A DNA stretch of 64,000 bases from Pezicula radicicola. Its lineage: Eukaryota; Ascomycota; Leotiomycetes; Helotiales; Dermateaceae. The stretch covers positions 127,620 through 191,619 of the forward strand of contig PDUO01000068.1 of the NCBI GenBank assembly GCA_003008705.1, read 5' to 3'. The translations under genes and the position numbers were made by a program. The notes beneath the pieces were generated by a model that searched no databases, was not told the DNA's origin, and saw only the letters and a program-made list of their open reading frames with translations. Shown piece after piece: positions 35,053-46,885 of the stretch (position 1 is the first letter of the stretch; each line of letters opens with the position of its first letter).

Positions 35053-35483
35053 TACTTCGTACAGGCCTAAACAAACCCTATTTCCGTCTAATCGCAACTA
35101 ACCAGTTACAGCTGAAAAGGTGACTTTCCAGTTAAGTGATTGGTTGATTACCCTGGATTTACACAGCCGCAGCTTAGACGGTAATAGGGTTTGTTTTACT
35201 TCGTAGAGGTCGGGATGGGGACCCGCGATGGGACCTTGGCAACCTATGTAGCACGTGCAGTATAAGGTCCCTAGCTAGCAGAACATTTTCTTACTAAACA
35301 AAATTGTGTGTTTAAGAGTTAGGTAGTTAGGAAAGCTATTGCCGTTGCCTGCTTCAAAACTAGCTATATACTGGCTGAAGTACACGTATAGCGACAGGGT
35401 GTGCACGTGTCACATGGGTTGCCAAGGCCCCATCACGGGTCCCCATCCCGACCTCTACAGTTTGTTTGGGCCTGTACGAAGTA
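35053..35483. mobile_element. Nested inverted-repeat elements (three palindromes)
   Basis: Outer arms TACTTCGTACAGGCC at the left (35053 on) and GGCCTGTACGAAGTA at the right (to 35483) are inverted copies, each next to an AAACAAAC/GTTTGTTT block. Inside are two further hairpins: 35069-35196, with ends AAACAAACCCTATTTCCGTC and GACGGTAATAGGGTTTGTTT, and 35203-35458, with about 42-nt arms starting GTAGAGGTCGGGATGGGGAC. The sequence ACTTCGTA occurs at both sides of the first inner element and may be its target duplication. No coding capacity. Confidence 0.75.
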
Positions 35484-35676
35484 GGCCCTTTATATCAATT
35501 GAGTGCCATAGAAAGCACAAAAATAGTAGCAAAAGTAATTGTATTATCAGCTGAAAAAGCGGATTTAGCTGTGAACTTAGTAACCCCTGAATAATGAACC
35601 TAAACTCGGCCTCGAACTCTGTATTCGACTAAAAATAAGTGTCCAAAAATAGTCGACATATCCTCATTTAACTTCC

Positions 35677-37962
35677 TCAAAGATCTCCCCAATCTTCCCT
35701 AATCATCATTGCCCCCTTGCGGCCAATCATAAATACAGGAGCCTGGATATTAACATCTGGCAACCGGGGAATGATACTACAATCCACAACCCTCAACCGA
35801 TTAACCCCATAGACTCTTAGCCTCGAATCCACTACCCCGCCATCCTCCAACGGTAGCATCTGATTCGTTCCCGAGGCGTGCCAGTTGGGTATTGTATTTG
35901 CTTTGATATACTCAAAGATGGCGTCGTCGTTATCATCACCGACGGAGGGGCCAGGACTGACCTCGCCGTTGTTGGGGCCTACGGTGAAACGGGAGAGGGC
36001 GGGATGGGCCAAGATTTTACGGAGGTATTTAAAGGATTGGATGGCCATTATACGGTCGGTGGGGTCGGCATAGTACTGTTGTGACCAGTTAGCTAGGATA
36101 TGTCTAGATGGTGCATGATTACATCTCTGCGCGAAAGACGTTGAGATTTCGCTTACATTTGGGTTGATATTCGGAGCATCGGCTATCGAACTTGATTTCA
36201 ATGTAATATTGCCCCGAGATAGAGCGACAAGACCCGACGCTGTAAGTGAGATATAAGACTCATTGCCCTTGGGTATGTAGAACGGCGTCGGACCACCAGG
36301 ATAGAAGATCGATTCGTAAAGGTACTCAATGTGTGATTGATTTGTGAGACCCTGGGCGATAACTTCATGAGCGCCGATGGACTCAAGTTCAGCGTCGGAT
36401 AACATTTGGAATCCGTTGGTTATGCCTGACGGCGCTGTGTAGGGGCCTGTAAGATTGTTGTAGAATTCGTCCTGAGCTTCTTGGATGTTGACGAAATTCG
36501 CACTCATTTGACTGGTAGAGGACTCGGGGAGCACTGTAGCCATGATGCTAAAGACAGAGTGGTCGTTTAGGCTGGATGGACAGATAAGTGTTTGCACCGT
36601 CCCTACTGTATGTTTGTATGAAACTTACTGTTGGCCAATATTGTCGTTGATCATGACTGGGGTTATCCCGAACTTCGCCAGCTCTGCAGAAGGGCCCATT
36701 CCCTATACCGCGAGTCAGTAGGCCACAAAACTGCATCTAATACAAATACATACTGAGAGCATCAAAAGTTGAGGAGATTGGAATGCGCCCATGCTCAAGA
36801 TGACTTCTTTCCTGGCCGTGATATTATGCAGTAAGCTGGTTTCCTGGTCGATAAAGACTACTCCGTTCGCAGTGGGTGACCCGGTGCTGCTTTCAGTAAG
36901 AATTTGAGAGATACGTGCGTAATGTAGAACATCCAGATTTGAACGATTGGCGGCTTGCTTGTAGAAACTATCGTAACTTGAACTCCGTCGGAATCTGCTA
37001 TCGATGCAACCCGTCCCTTGTTTGACACCGGTGCCATTTCCCGTATTTAGATCGTTGACGATGGGTATGTTAGCAGCTTCGCACGCATGAATAAATCCAA
37101 TGTTTGAATCGGGCACAAAGCCTTGGAAGCCAATTTCAAGAGGCCCGTCAGAATATGCACTTGGTTCCCATGTTTGGAAACTCTGATCGAACCCACTATT
37201 TGGATTTGGGGGATTGAAGTGAGAGTTCTAGAGTCCATATAAGCCAAAGTGTCAATAATGTAGCTGGATAACCTCCCTTCACGAAGAGTGGATACACATC
37301 ATCCCAGCCCCAACCCGGATTACCAAGTCCAACCCATTTGTCGTAGACACTGGCACTACCGCGTCCGTAGTACAGACCATTGATGGCACTGCTACCACCG
37401 AGACCTCTGCCACCTGTCTCAGATTAGACAAGCAAAAATCGAGAGGAATAAATATTTTCAGAACCAGTGATGGTACAACCGCAGCAGGAAAGGAAAGACA
37501 TACGGAGATATGAGAGTATGCGTCCACCAAGATGTTCTTGCGGGACGGTGAGAAAAGACCAGTCAATTGCAGTTCCTAAAGCATAATTTAGCGTGTGAGC
37601 TAACTTAAGCAAGTATCTTACCGTACCTTTAAGGAACTGGTTGCCTCCAGGGGTTTGATATGCAGCTACGACGGTCGGCACTGGTCCTTCTTCCAGAACA
37701 AGAACTTTCTGATTCCCAGACTCGGACAACTGGTTGGCTAAAACAAGACCTGCTGTCCCTCCTGGAAATAGATAGGTGAGAATTTGTCATCTAAAAATCT
37801 AAGCTTAATAATAACTATACCTCCACAAATGATGAAATCGTACTCGTCTTGAACAATCTGCCGCTTAAGGTGTTTGAGGATAGCGGCGGAAGACCCATGA
37901 GACGTCAGAACAGTTGAGAGAGCGGTCCATGCGGCACCTAGGATAAACGTTGAATACCACAT
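35677..37962 (-). CDS. Secreted GMC-family oxidoreductase (AA3-like)
   Basis: Eight exons (introns 37762-37820, 37576-37626, 37414-37503, 37228-37282, 36703-36753, 36572-36628 and 36076-36156) give exactly 613 aa. The N-terminus is a probable signal peptide (MWYSTFILGAAWTALSTVL). FAD-binding sequence DYDFIICGGGTAG-like (split by intron 1) is followed by LVLEEG, then the GMC signature RGRGLGGSSAINGLYYGRG formed at a splice junction, MGAFQSPQLLMLSG, and the C-terminal active site with NWHASGTNQMLP and SIIPRLPDVNIQAPVF. Family members oxidise alcohols or sugars with FAD and release H2O2 outside the cell; the substrate here is not predictable. No lesion is seen. Several introns are in-frame, which would mislead simple ORF calling. 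Confidence 0.9.
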
Positions 37963-38310
37963 TTGGAGCGATTCAAAGATAATATGTTTCTTGATTGAGT
38001 GCTAAAAGGTACAACTAAGTGTTTTACGGAATGATACCTACAGAAGGTCCACTGGTTGCAAGAGAGACCTCTATATACATGTATCTGAATTTAAAGGCAG
38101 ACTTGCTCGGGTGTGCGGAGATGAATGCAAACTCGCCCAGAGATCAGCAGCTCCCGGAGAGGCATACTCGTACCAGGGACGAATAAACGTTAATTATTAG
38201 GTGACGAGCCACATTAAATTTAGCGCTTATTCACCCTTACAGTAGTACGAGTAAAGCTCGCCGGGAGTTACTCCTCTAAACTTTACTTCACTTGGCAACA
38301 TAAATTACCG
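37963..38310. promoter_or_regulatory. GMC oxidoreductase upstream region
   Basis: A likely promoter lies upstream of 37962. Sequence beyond about 38200 turns AT-rich toward the palindrome at 38311. No defined motif is recognised. Confidence 0.3.
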
Positions 38311-38520
38311 TATTAATTAGTAATTAAGATAATAGGTAATATTTTAAACACTTTAATATTTAAAGACTAAAAAACCATTTTAATATATTCCCAAGTATAC
38401 GAATATAAGTTTAAAGTCTTTTCTTTCTATAAATTTACTTAGATTATTAATATATATTATAGAGCTTTGTATCTTTAAAGTATTTAAGGTAATACCTATT
38501 ATCTTAATTACTAATTAATA
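38311..38520. mobile_element. AT-rich palindromic (MITE-like) element
   Basis: The ends TATTAATTAGTAATTAAGAT and ATCTTAATTACTAATTAATA are inverted copies, continuing inward as AATAGGTAATA and TACCTATT, so about 40 nt of each arm can pair over 210 bp. Extreme A+T content suggests RIP on a formerly repeated element. Confidence 0.6.
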
Positions 38521-41500
38521 TAGTATATATACTAAAAATCTATTTTATAAGTTATAAAAAAGAGTATTTATAATAAAGAAATTTCTTATCTTAAATATTA
38601 GTCTAGACTAGTTATTTTCGTTATTATACTATACTAGTATCTTATAATAACGTAGGGTATACTTTACTAGCAACTTGTAATAGTGTAGGGTAAGGTTAGG
38701 GTTACCTTATACTCGTATAATCGCTAGTTTCGCTTACGTGAGAGTCGAAGAACAACGATTAGATCACCCTATTTAAACATTAGGCTAGACTCATTATCAT
38801 CGTTATTATCGTGTTACGGAGGTCGCGGCCAAAAGTCTTAGGACTGCTAAGGGCGCCAAGGGCTACTAATACAACCACAGTAGCTGCCCAGAAACTAGAT
38901 TTGCGCAGTAAATTGCGGGGTAGACACAGCCCTATCCGGGACGCGGTTACAGCGACCCGAGGTAAGCAAGGGGCTAGCCGAAGCTACAGCCAATTAGTGA
39001 TACGTATATCGCGGGACACATGTACCGGCCCCAAGGTATCGCGGGAAGTTAGCGGCTCGCATATGAAGATACTGGGGTAATGTTTTACTCACCGCCTTCT
39101 TCAGGACAAAATACGGGGCTGGTGGCCGGGGTGCATTCCTCTGTGTACACCTCGAATTAGTGGTTATTATTCTGCCCGACATAAACCCCCCCTTATAGCG
39201 GTGAGTAAAAACTTACCCCTGGCACCGTCGTAGACTTCGTAGATGTTTGTAGATACTCGATATATGTATTATCTATCTTAATAAGTCTCGAGCTAGAAGA
39301 ACCCGCTCTAGAGAAATGGATACACTTCTACTGTACCCCCTATACTATAATCCAACCTATATATTTTGAACCTTACAATTAGACCCAACTATACTACTAA
39401 TCTTATCGTGTTGTACTAGCCTGCCCTTCGTCGCCTTTGTTGTTTCTATAGACAACTCTCCTTCTAGGAAAGCCTTTATTGCCGAAAAGGGCTACTACAT
39501 CCGAATTATACCTCAAATTAACTAGAGCGATGTCTAAGATACTCTGCTACCTTTTCCGAAGCTACCTACTTCAGCCTTTTCGTATAATGAGTAGATTTTA
39601 TGTAGGAAGAGGTTTATAGTTCGATTATTAGGTGTTATTGCTTGTAAAATCTCGTCTTTTTTTGTGTATAGAATAACGTTTGTACAGGTGATACAGGCCA
39701 GCACAATATAGGCTTTCGAGTCTGAGAAAGTAATATTTCCCTCTATTTCGAGTTTAGATTAATAAGTAATGCGCCAGGCGACAAGATTTATAGTTCTAGG
39801 GATCTAAATTCAATTGTGTCTAAACGGTCGTAACTAAGTACTTCCTGTTCGTCTCTAGTGTGTACAAACTTCTCGATTAGTCGTTGACTAATATAAGGGG
39901 ATGTTGTTATACCTTAGCTGCCTACTCTTCTTCTACGATCTTAGTTCGTTGTGCTAGGTTGTGACGAGGAAGGGCTAGGATCGTCGAAATCTACGACGAG
40001 GGTTTTGGAGGTATTAGATGAACTTAAAGTTCTTGTAAGGTTGATAAAAGTAGAAGGTAGTTAGTTTATTTGAATTGCATCCTTTGCAATCTATCTCCTT
40101 TATTTCCCGTGCCGCTAACAAGCGACCCGGATACGACCCCACTCCCGTGTGTTAAATGCGTTATTTGACATAATAACAGTTATAGGCAGCGTTAAGTTTT
40201 CGCCCAAGTGCGAAGGAAAGAAGGGCGATCCCTTTAGCGTAAGCTAGGAGACCCGGTTAGAGCGGAGCCCTATTAGTACGAAAATATCTTGCTGCAAGCG
40301 ACGTGGATACGATGCACTTTAATGTATTATCAAATCATGTGCCATTGAATTGCAACAGAGCGGACGGGACGCGTCCTTATGCCTTTCATACCTTCCGTAA
40401 CTTTCGTACATTAGGAAGGCCTAAGCGAGACCGACGATTAGTACTATAGCGATGTCTTGTGTATCCGCTGGTAGTGCAGAGAAGAACGTTGTCGAAAACG
40501 AGGTTCCGAGGACCAATTTAGCCTCAGAGGAGAGGGCGCAACCTTTATTCTTTTTGGAACAGGTAAGTTTCGATTGCAATGTATGTACTTATGATTAGTA
40601 GGCTATTCGAAGGGCTTTGTAGGGTGCGGAATGGAAAGTAAGGTGTCAAGCAAACCTTTAAGGCGGCATATCTGGTGTACGCATTGGCCTAGCTCAACCC
40701 GTACCTTTGGGTCAAAAAACTTGTTGACAAGCACACACCTGACGTAATTCCTTCTTTCGTTTACTTACATGTGGTCATAATTAGTGTGGGTGGGGCAGAC
40801 GGGAGATTGTCCAACAATGATTAGGAGCTTATCCTGGCTTGCACCGACTTTGGAAGCTGGGAAGAAACACCGTACAGAAATATTCGTAATTATATTCTTG
40901 ATACTATAGGTACCTAGCCTAGTAACCTCGTTAGACTTCCTACCTTAAAAAGGGAAGACTAACAGATGCAAACTTCCTTTGTAACTTCAACAGCTCCCGA
41001 GACCAAAAATACGGAGGTACGAAAGTACTGTATGTACAGAGAACGAAGTTGATAAGTACGCTCCTATCATGGGCCGACCCGTGTTAATGTTTTGCGGGCC
41101 GCTTTGGGGCAGAAAATACTGCCGCCAATCAGTAAATGAGCTCTTACACAAAATTCTAGCACGCCCACAAGGCGGTCTGCAAAACATTAGCCCTGGCACA
41201 TTACTGCACGCGGATGTGGGTCCTTATCATCACACAGCCACCACGTAGATAGGGTTTAGCGTCTAGGATACAGGAAGCATCAAGCCAAACTACTACCGAC
41301 CTTGTTATAAAAACCTTCGGCAGGTCGACATTTACTTCAGCAGCAGCTCACGCTCTAGTATACGAATCCGACCAGTCATTAGGTGACAAACCATCAAACA
41401 GCATCTCAACTCACCAGCTCACATCTTTGAGTGTAACAAGTGTGATCGATCGTTCTACGGTCGGTAGCCCTCGAACACTAATACCTCCTCCACTCTCGCT

Positions 41501-41535
41501 TTCACAGCATCAAAACACTATCGACGATTTATGTT
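38521..41535. other. Long intergenic region with repeat debris
   Basis: No gene is supported. The 38521-38730 stretch is AT-rich; 38800-39070 is GC-richer with a 89-codon frame of no known type. The fold-back element at 39074-39219 is listed separately. 39220-41300 shows only short frames and is probably decayed transposon sequence. 41300-41535 could be the promoter of the small gene at 41536. Confidence 0.4.
39074..39219. mobile_element. Fold-back/MITE-like element, copy C of the CACCGC family
   Basis: The left arm GGGGTAATGTTTTACTCACC-GC pairs with the right arm GCGGTGAGTAAAAACTTACC-CC over 146 bp. Arm wording (TAAGTTTT, CTCACCGC) is shared with copies A, B and D, while the loop differs. 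Confidence 0.75.
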
Positions 41536-41883
41536 ATGGATCGCAACACGCAAAGGGTAATACCGCCACACTTTCAAGTAGCAAAAACTTTCCCTAGACG
41601 GGGATGTTTACACCTTTATCGACTCGTTAAGCCCGATACCTTTACCTGCAATCGTTGTAGTCTAGGCAAAACCTCGAAACTAGTGGTTTTCGTCAAAGAT
41701 AAATGGGATGAGCCTGTGTACAATGGCTGCTATGGTTATCTTCTTACTGCTTCGGAGACCAACGACTGCGCTAGGGATACACAAGATAATTCAGTCGGTG
41801 CTACAGCTACCATACACTCTCGGCGATCACCCAAGAGCCGTAGGTGTAGAAAATCGGCACGTCGAAATCGGAAGTCTAATTAG
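41536..41883 (+). CDS. Small Cys-rich protein, putative zinc ribbon
   Basis: 115 aa starting at the ATG at 41536. The centre reads TFTCNRCSLGKTSKLVVFVK, then DKWDEPVYNGCYGYLL. CxxC followed by a single later Cys is reminiscent of small fungal zinc-ribbon-like proteins in which a second CxxC precedes YGYLL; here the first residue of that pair appears to be Tyr (VYNGC), so metal binding may be lost. The C-terminus is very basic (SRRSPKSRRCRKSARRNRKS). The frame is intact and preceded by a plausible leader, but there is no homologue I can name with certainty. Confidence 0.4.
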   Translation: MDRNTQRVIPPHFQVAKTFPRRGCLHLYRLVKPDTFTCNRCSLGKTSKLVVFVKDKWDEPVYNGCYGYLLTASETNDCARDTQDNSVGATATIHSRRSPKSRRCRKSARRNRKSN

Positions 41884-42522
41884 AGACATAGAGGTAAATC
41901 ATAAGAGCGATAGGAACAATAAATATATTAAAGAGGAATTCGAGAATACTATTAAGGTCGGAATTTTATTACTTGGCTGCTGTACATTATTTATCGGAGA
42001 TACTTGGCATTGAAAGACCTTTTTGCGATTTATAAACTTCTTTTCCGTGATAAGGAGCTACTATAACAGTCAGTAATGAGAGTGGAATTTCGAAGGTTTC
42101 AAAGAGAAGCATAAAATCAATTCTCTAGTCTGTATAAACAGGAGAAGATAAAACTCTTTTGTAGTAGACTAGACTAAGATATAAAATCAGGCTTTTAATA
42201 ATTTAGCTACAATAGCACAACTTCTCTAGAGTACTTAGTCACACATTAGTATAGACATCCCGTAGCTTCACATATCTTTATAGCTATTAAATCTAGAATT
42301 CTTAAATAATCGTTAGAATCTTTATTGTACTTATCACATACTTATATCTAACTCTATCCCCATTCGTCTACTGTATTAGTAATTAGAGGCTACCACCTCT
42401 ACCTTACCTTCAACACCATTCGCTTCCGCTATCACGTTAGGCTTATAGATATACTATTCAACCCTGCCTTCTCCTTCTCCAGTTTAATAACCCTCTGCTC
42501 TAGACTCTGACTCTGAAGAAGG
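41884..42522. other. Intergenic, nothing recognised
   Basis: Short frames only. This is the downstream flank of the minus-strand membrane protein gene and of the small plus-strand gene. Confidence 0.4.
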
Positions 42523-43732
42523 TCAAGTGATCAACCACGTACACCCACCTTTCCCACTAGTAACATTAAGCGATTTCGTGATGACCGAACTTGAACTCGT
42601 CAATAACGGTGCTGCAGATCCATCACTCAGTATCTGCATTTGCTGACAATACGGAATGACGCTTGACTTTGTTACACTATTCTCAACTTTCACAACCTTA
42701 GGATATCCTGGAAGGGAGCTTGAAACGCTGGAGCTCCCTGCCGCAGTTGCAGTCGATGTCGCAGATTGAGACGTGGATGTGGATACAGCGTCAGAGGTGA
42801 GGTTAACATATATGAATACCTCTAAAAGCGTAGAGTTCCAAAAACAGAACCAGGGCGAATCTCCAGGTTGAGGGGATCCGAGGTTAGCAGAAGCTCGTGA
42901 GTCAAGAATATCGTCACCAGCAGCCTCCGGCAGAATTACGAGTTTATCATATGTACTCTGGAAAAAGTATGTTGGTCCTCGTTCTGGATCCTCAGTATCA
43001 GTTGCCAGAACTCCTGGTAAGGCAAAGCTGATCGATGGTGCTTGCATGCCATAAGAAAACACTGCAAACGACGAGTTGGCTAGGCCGAGTGTAACCAAAT
43101 GATTGGAATCCTGGCTTTCCGTAACGACTATATCATACTCAGAAGGTTCTATTGTACAAGACCAGAATAGACTTTCGAATTGAGCGAGACAGGTGTTAAG
43201 GATGGTGTAGGGTATTGTCATAGGTAACTCGAAAGTGCCCGTCGGTAAAGCGGGGAGACCAGTTGCGGTAGGGAGTAAAGAGAAATCGGTAGCCATTGAT
43301 AGGAAACTTGTTGTGGGAATAGAGGTTGCATAAGCAGTTGGTGTGCTATTAAGATATAAGCTTTTATCTTCGAGCCACAAATTGGTCTAGGCATTTACCT
43401 TAGAGGATTATGAACTTTTTTGAATGTAGTAACCCCAAGGACTACAGCTATACACACAGCAATGACCAGGAGAACGCTAAGAATTATTGCTAATTTATGT
43501 TTCCGCAGGCCACGAAGTCGCGTGATGAGGCTCGTCGTCTGTAGATCTGCTGATTTATCATGAAATTCAAGTCCAGCTTTGTCGTATGGTATTTGCTTCT
43601 CTGTTGAATATGCGACCTAAGAAGAGTTCGGATCACTACGATACAAAATGAGTTTCATTCTCGTGGGCGACGCACCTGGGGAGCAAACTGCGCAGGATCT
43701 ACCTCTAGGGTTGAATATGACGGTTGTGCCAT
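42523..43732 (-). CDS. Single-pass membrane protein with Ser/Thr-rich ectodomain (DUF7820-like)
   Basis: Introns 43617-43675 and 43346-43398 give 365 aa. A cytosolic N-terminus of about 60 residues (MAQPSYSTLEVDPAQFAPQ) is followed by one membrane helix (KLAIILSVLLVIAVCIAVVL), then an extracytosolic region. That region has a conserved-looking core (FESLFWSCTIEPSEYDIVV, PGVLATDTEDPERGPTYFFQ, GDSPWFCFWNSTLLEVFIYV), a Ser/Thr/Ala-rich stalk, and a C-terminus with paired Cys (YCQQMQIL, GGCTWLI). Type II topology is expected. It resembles a fungus-specific family annotated only as a DUF; function unknown. The splice phases all agree and the gene appears intact. Confidence 0.8.
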
Positions 43733-45479
43733 GTTAGATAGATCATTAGGTTCTCCTTTTCAAAGCTAGCCAGCACCTTTGAGAGTATGGGATTCCTGAT
43801 CGGTTTTTGAATAACTGCGTCGTGATTTGAAGGTTAAGAAACCTATTTTCTACAGGAGACTACTGCCCAGGCTCTCGTAATATTATTCTTTCTTTCTCTC
43901 GCCGCATTGGGCAAGCTGTGCCATACTCACGTAGCAGTCGCTAAGTGATACATTCTTGATACATTGAACTCCTTAAAGGATTAGGGGCGCGCATCTCACA
44001 GCAAAAGCTAATTGACACCTTCCTTTCCTGGTGCTGTGCCGACGGAGTTAACTGCCATTCTAAGCGAGATCGGCGATGTACTTGCAGGATGGGCTGTCTC
44101 TGTGACAATCCTAGCAGGACCCACTGGCGTAACATTTCATTTTAACGAGCATATTTGTAGCCTGCACACGCATATCTTTGTACATCCAAATTAGCCAATT
44201 TTGTATGTGCTGGGAATATAGTACCGAACTATCAAGGTCCCGTAAGCGAGCCAAGTAGCCGAGGGCTACTTATATCGTAGCATTCGTTTCTATTCTGTAT
44301 CATCTATCTATCTATCAATCAATCAACTATTATAATACAAACCAATCGTACCTATATTCTTACGAGTATACTCACCCTGGTGATCCCAACAGTATGGGTT
44401 ATAGACCTATTTTGATGCCTCTAGGCATATATATAGAGCCTGCAACTTTCCCTCCATTTCCGAGGGTCGGTACTCACAATTTATTTGCATATGTCCATAT
44501 ACCACATTCTAATTTAATCTAGGCTCATACATCCACTATCTACTCCCATACCAGACGTTATTTCCAGTAGTCCCGCCAGCTGCCACACACCTTCACCCTA
44601 CGCCCTATTGCCGCGTTCGGGCACCAGTCCCATCAGTGTTAACGAAGGCCTTACGTAGTAGATGACGATTATAGACGGATTTAAATACCGGCTCTAGTAG
44701 GATTAACGTTAAGAAAGCTCGGTATACGTGCGAAGCTAGAATCAGCAAGAGAGTCGTAGGGTGGTGAATATCTTATATATATCATCCGCAGGTTTAGAAG
44801 ACAACATAACTAGTACTCCGTTGTTAATTGTATTAAGGATAGAGTCAATAAGGTCCAGAGAGTATAGCTTAAGATAGCGAAGGGGATCAAGTATAGTTGT
44901 CAAAAGGAGAGGTCGGTCTTTGAGATACTATAAGACTCTTCATTGTATACCTAAAATGAATATAGTCTTACTGAGCCGGTGGCCTGCACCTAGTAGACCT
45001 TGAAAAAAAAAATTTCTTGTTAATGCCAAACTTTCTAGTCTTCCGGTAAGACTATCTCGAATTTATGATTTAGATATATAAGATGTGAATTCAATTTATA
45101 TATAAAACAGTAATCAAAATCCATACAATCCAAGCAGCGACAACGGGCGCCATAGATATCCTGAATCTGTTAGAACTGTAAGATAGAATGGACCGGCGTA
45201 CATACATGTTTACATCTATTACACATATATGATCCGTGTTTTTTTTGCTTCTAACGATTCATCTGAGCTCAAGAAACCTAACGCATCGAGGTCTACACTA
45301 GATAGTACATGCGTGCCTTTTCCTAAATTATGCAAAAGGTTCTTATTTTAGTAAAAGACAGCAATTGAATACAGAGTCTAATTGCTATCCGGGTCGGTAG
45401 TGGTAACGATAGGCAACTAAGTATTGTAGTATGCTGGAATTTTAATATAAAATGGAATCGTCTTCTGTACCCCGTCAAA
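43733..45479. other. Intergenic, nothing recognised
   Basis: Includes the promoter of the membrane protein at 43732, a short (ATCT)/(AATC) run at about 44300-44330 and AT-rich sequence. Frames at 43941-44194 overlap on both strands and look random. Confidence 0.4.
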
Positions 45480-46260
45480 TTAGGTACCCGAGGCCGTATA
45501 ATAGAGAATATAATTCCCTTGTATATTCACCCTAGAAGAATTTGTTCCTATAGATAATAAATACTCTAATATATTGAAGTAGCTACCGCGTATAACAAAA
45601 TAAGCTACATTCCTCCCTTGGATGTCTGTTTGATTATAGTCTACTTGATGGTCTTCAATAATGAGCCGCAACAAGGAAAAGAAGCCTCTATAGGCCGAAG
45701 TATAGAGTAGATCTACAAGGACATTAGGTGTAAACTTAGATAAATCGAAATATTCTAAAAGTAAGTTAACGACAGACTTGTGTCTATTCTCAGCTACAAC
45801 TTATATTAGTATACGTCCAGCCTTGTCTAGAACCATTATATCGGCGCCATTGTCTAGTAGAAGCTTGACTACATTAATGTATTAGTTAGAGGCTGAATTA
45901 AATGGTGTCCATATATTATTGTCCGCAACAGCTATATCGGCTCCCTTTTTAAGAAGTATCTTAATTAACTATATTAACGTATTTGTTATTAGAGGTAGAA
46001 TTTAATAGTATACGTCTCTCCTTATTAGTAACAACTATATTAGCTCTCTTCTTAAGAAGGATCTTAATTATATTAATATATTTATTATTAAAGGTTAAAT
46101 TTAATAGTATTTATTTATTATTATTTATAATAGTTATATTAGTTTTCTTCTTAAGAAGTATTTTAATTATATTAATATATTTATTATAAGAAGTTAAATT
46201 TAATAATATTTATTTCTTTTTATTAACAAAAGTTATATTAGTTAACCCCTAAATTTTTTT
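45480..46260 (-). pseudogene. RIP-decayed ankyrin-repeat gene
   Basis: Minus-strand translation shows successive ankyrin units: LLKKRANIVVTNKERRILLN, LLKKGADIAVADNNIWTPFN, INVVKLLLDNGADIMVLDKA, SVVNLLLEYFDLSKF, LRLIIEDHQVDYNQTDIQGR and FNILEYLLSIGTNSSRVNIQ. Stops fall at Gln positions (CAA or CAG to TAA or TAG), and the upstream units (45960-46250) are converted to nearly pure A/T, with the same unit readable two or three times. No start or N-terminal effector domain is left. Confidence 0.8.
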
Positions 46261-46885
46261 AATATTATATAATTTATATTTCTACTTATTTTAGTTCTAT
46301 TTAGATCTAATTTCCTAGTTTAATTTTCCCCTACAAAAATCACGTGATTTTTCTCGACTACCAGTGTACGTCCGGTTAGGAAAAAAAGTCTGCTAAGATT
46401 ATACTAAGTTTTACGTTAAGAAAGTCTATTTTCTAGTAATATTGCCCCCCGGGAAACAATCTTCTTCTCTGTCGTACCTCCTTCTAAGAAGCAAATCGAT
46501 TTGTTAACGTAAAGTTATACGTCGGAGATGTATATACATAGGTGGCTCGGCCTATCAGATACCGCAAGTATAAATCATCCGGCAAAGCATCATGACGAAG
46601 ATTCTACAATACGGCTCCCTCGTCTCTCCATGCATAGTTTCCAAAGATAGAGGCTCCTTTAGCTATAGTGATGACTCTTTCCGTTGCACTGATAAACAGC
46701 CATCGTGAACGGGCGTAAGTAAATGTTACAGAATCAAGAATATAATCTATTATTAACCTCCCTATCGTTAGTCTACAGTCGAGACGTTTAATTATTATAT
46801 ATACTTTCTAAACATCAATTATACTAGGCGCACTCACAAAGTGCTCCCTTCAGACCCATAGAGTCCAGACTACCCTGTCCTAATG
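46261..46885. other. Intergenic, nothing recognised
   Basis: AT-rich at first, then ordinary sequence forming the downstream flank of the next minus-strand gene. No feature supported. Confidence 0.4.

Noticed and set aside
40080..40420. GC-richer stretch reminiscent of ribosomal RNA
   Set aside because: No conserved rRNA block could be recognised; probably transposon debris.
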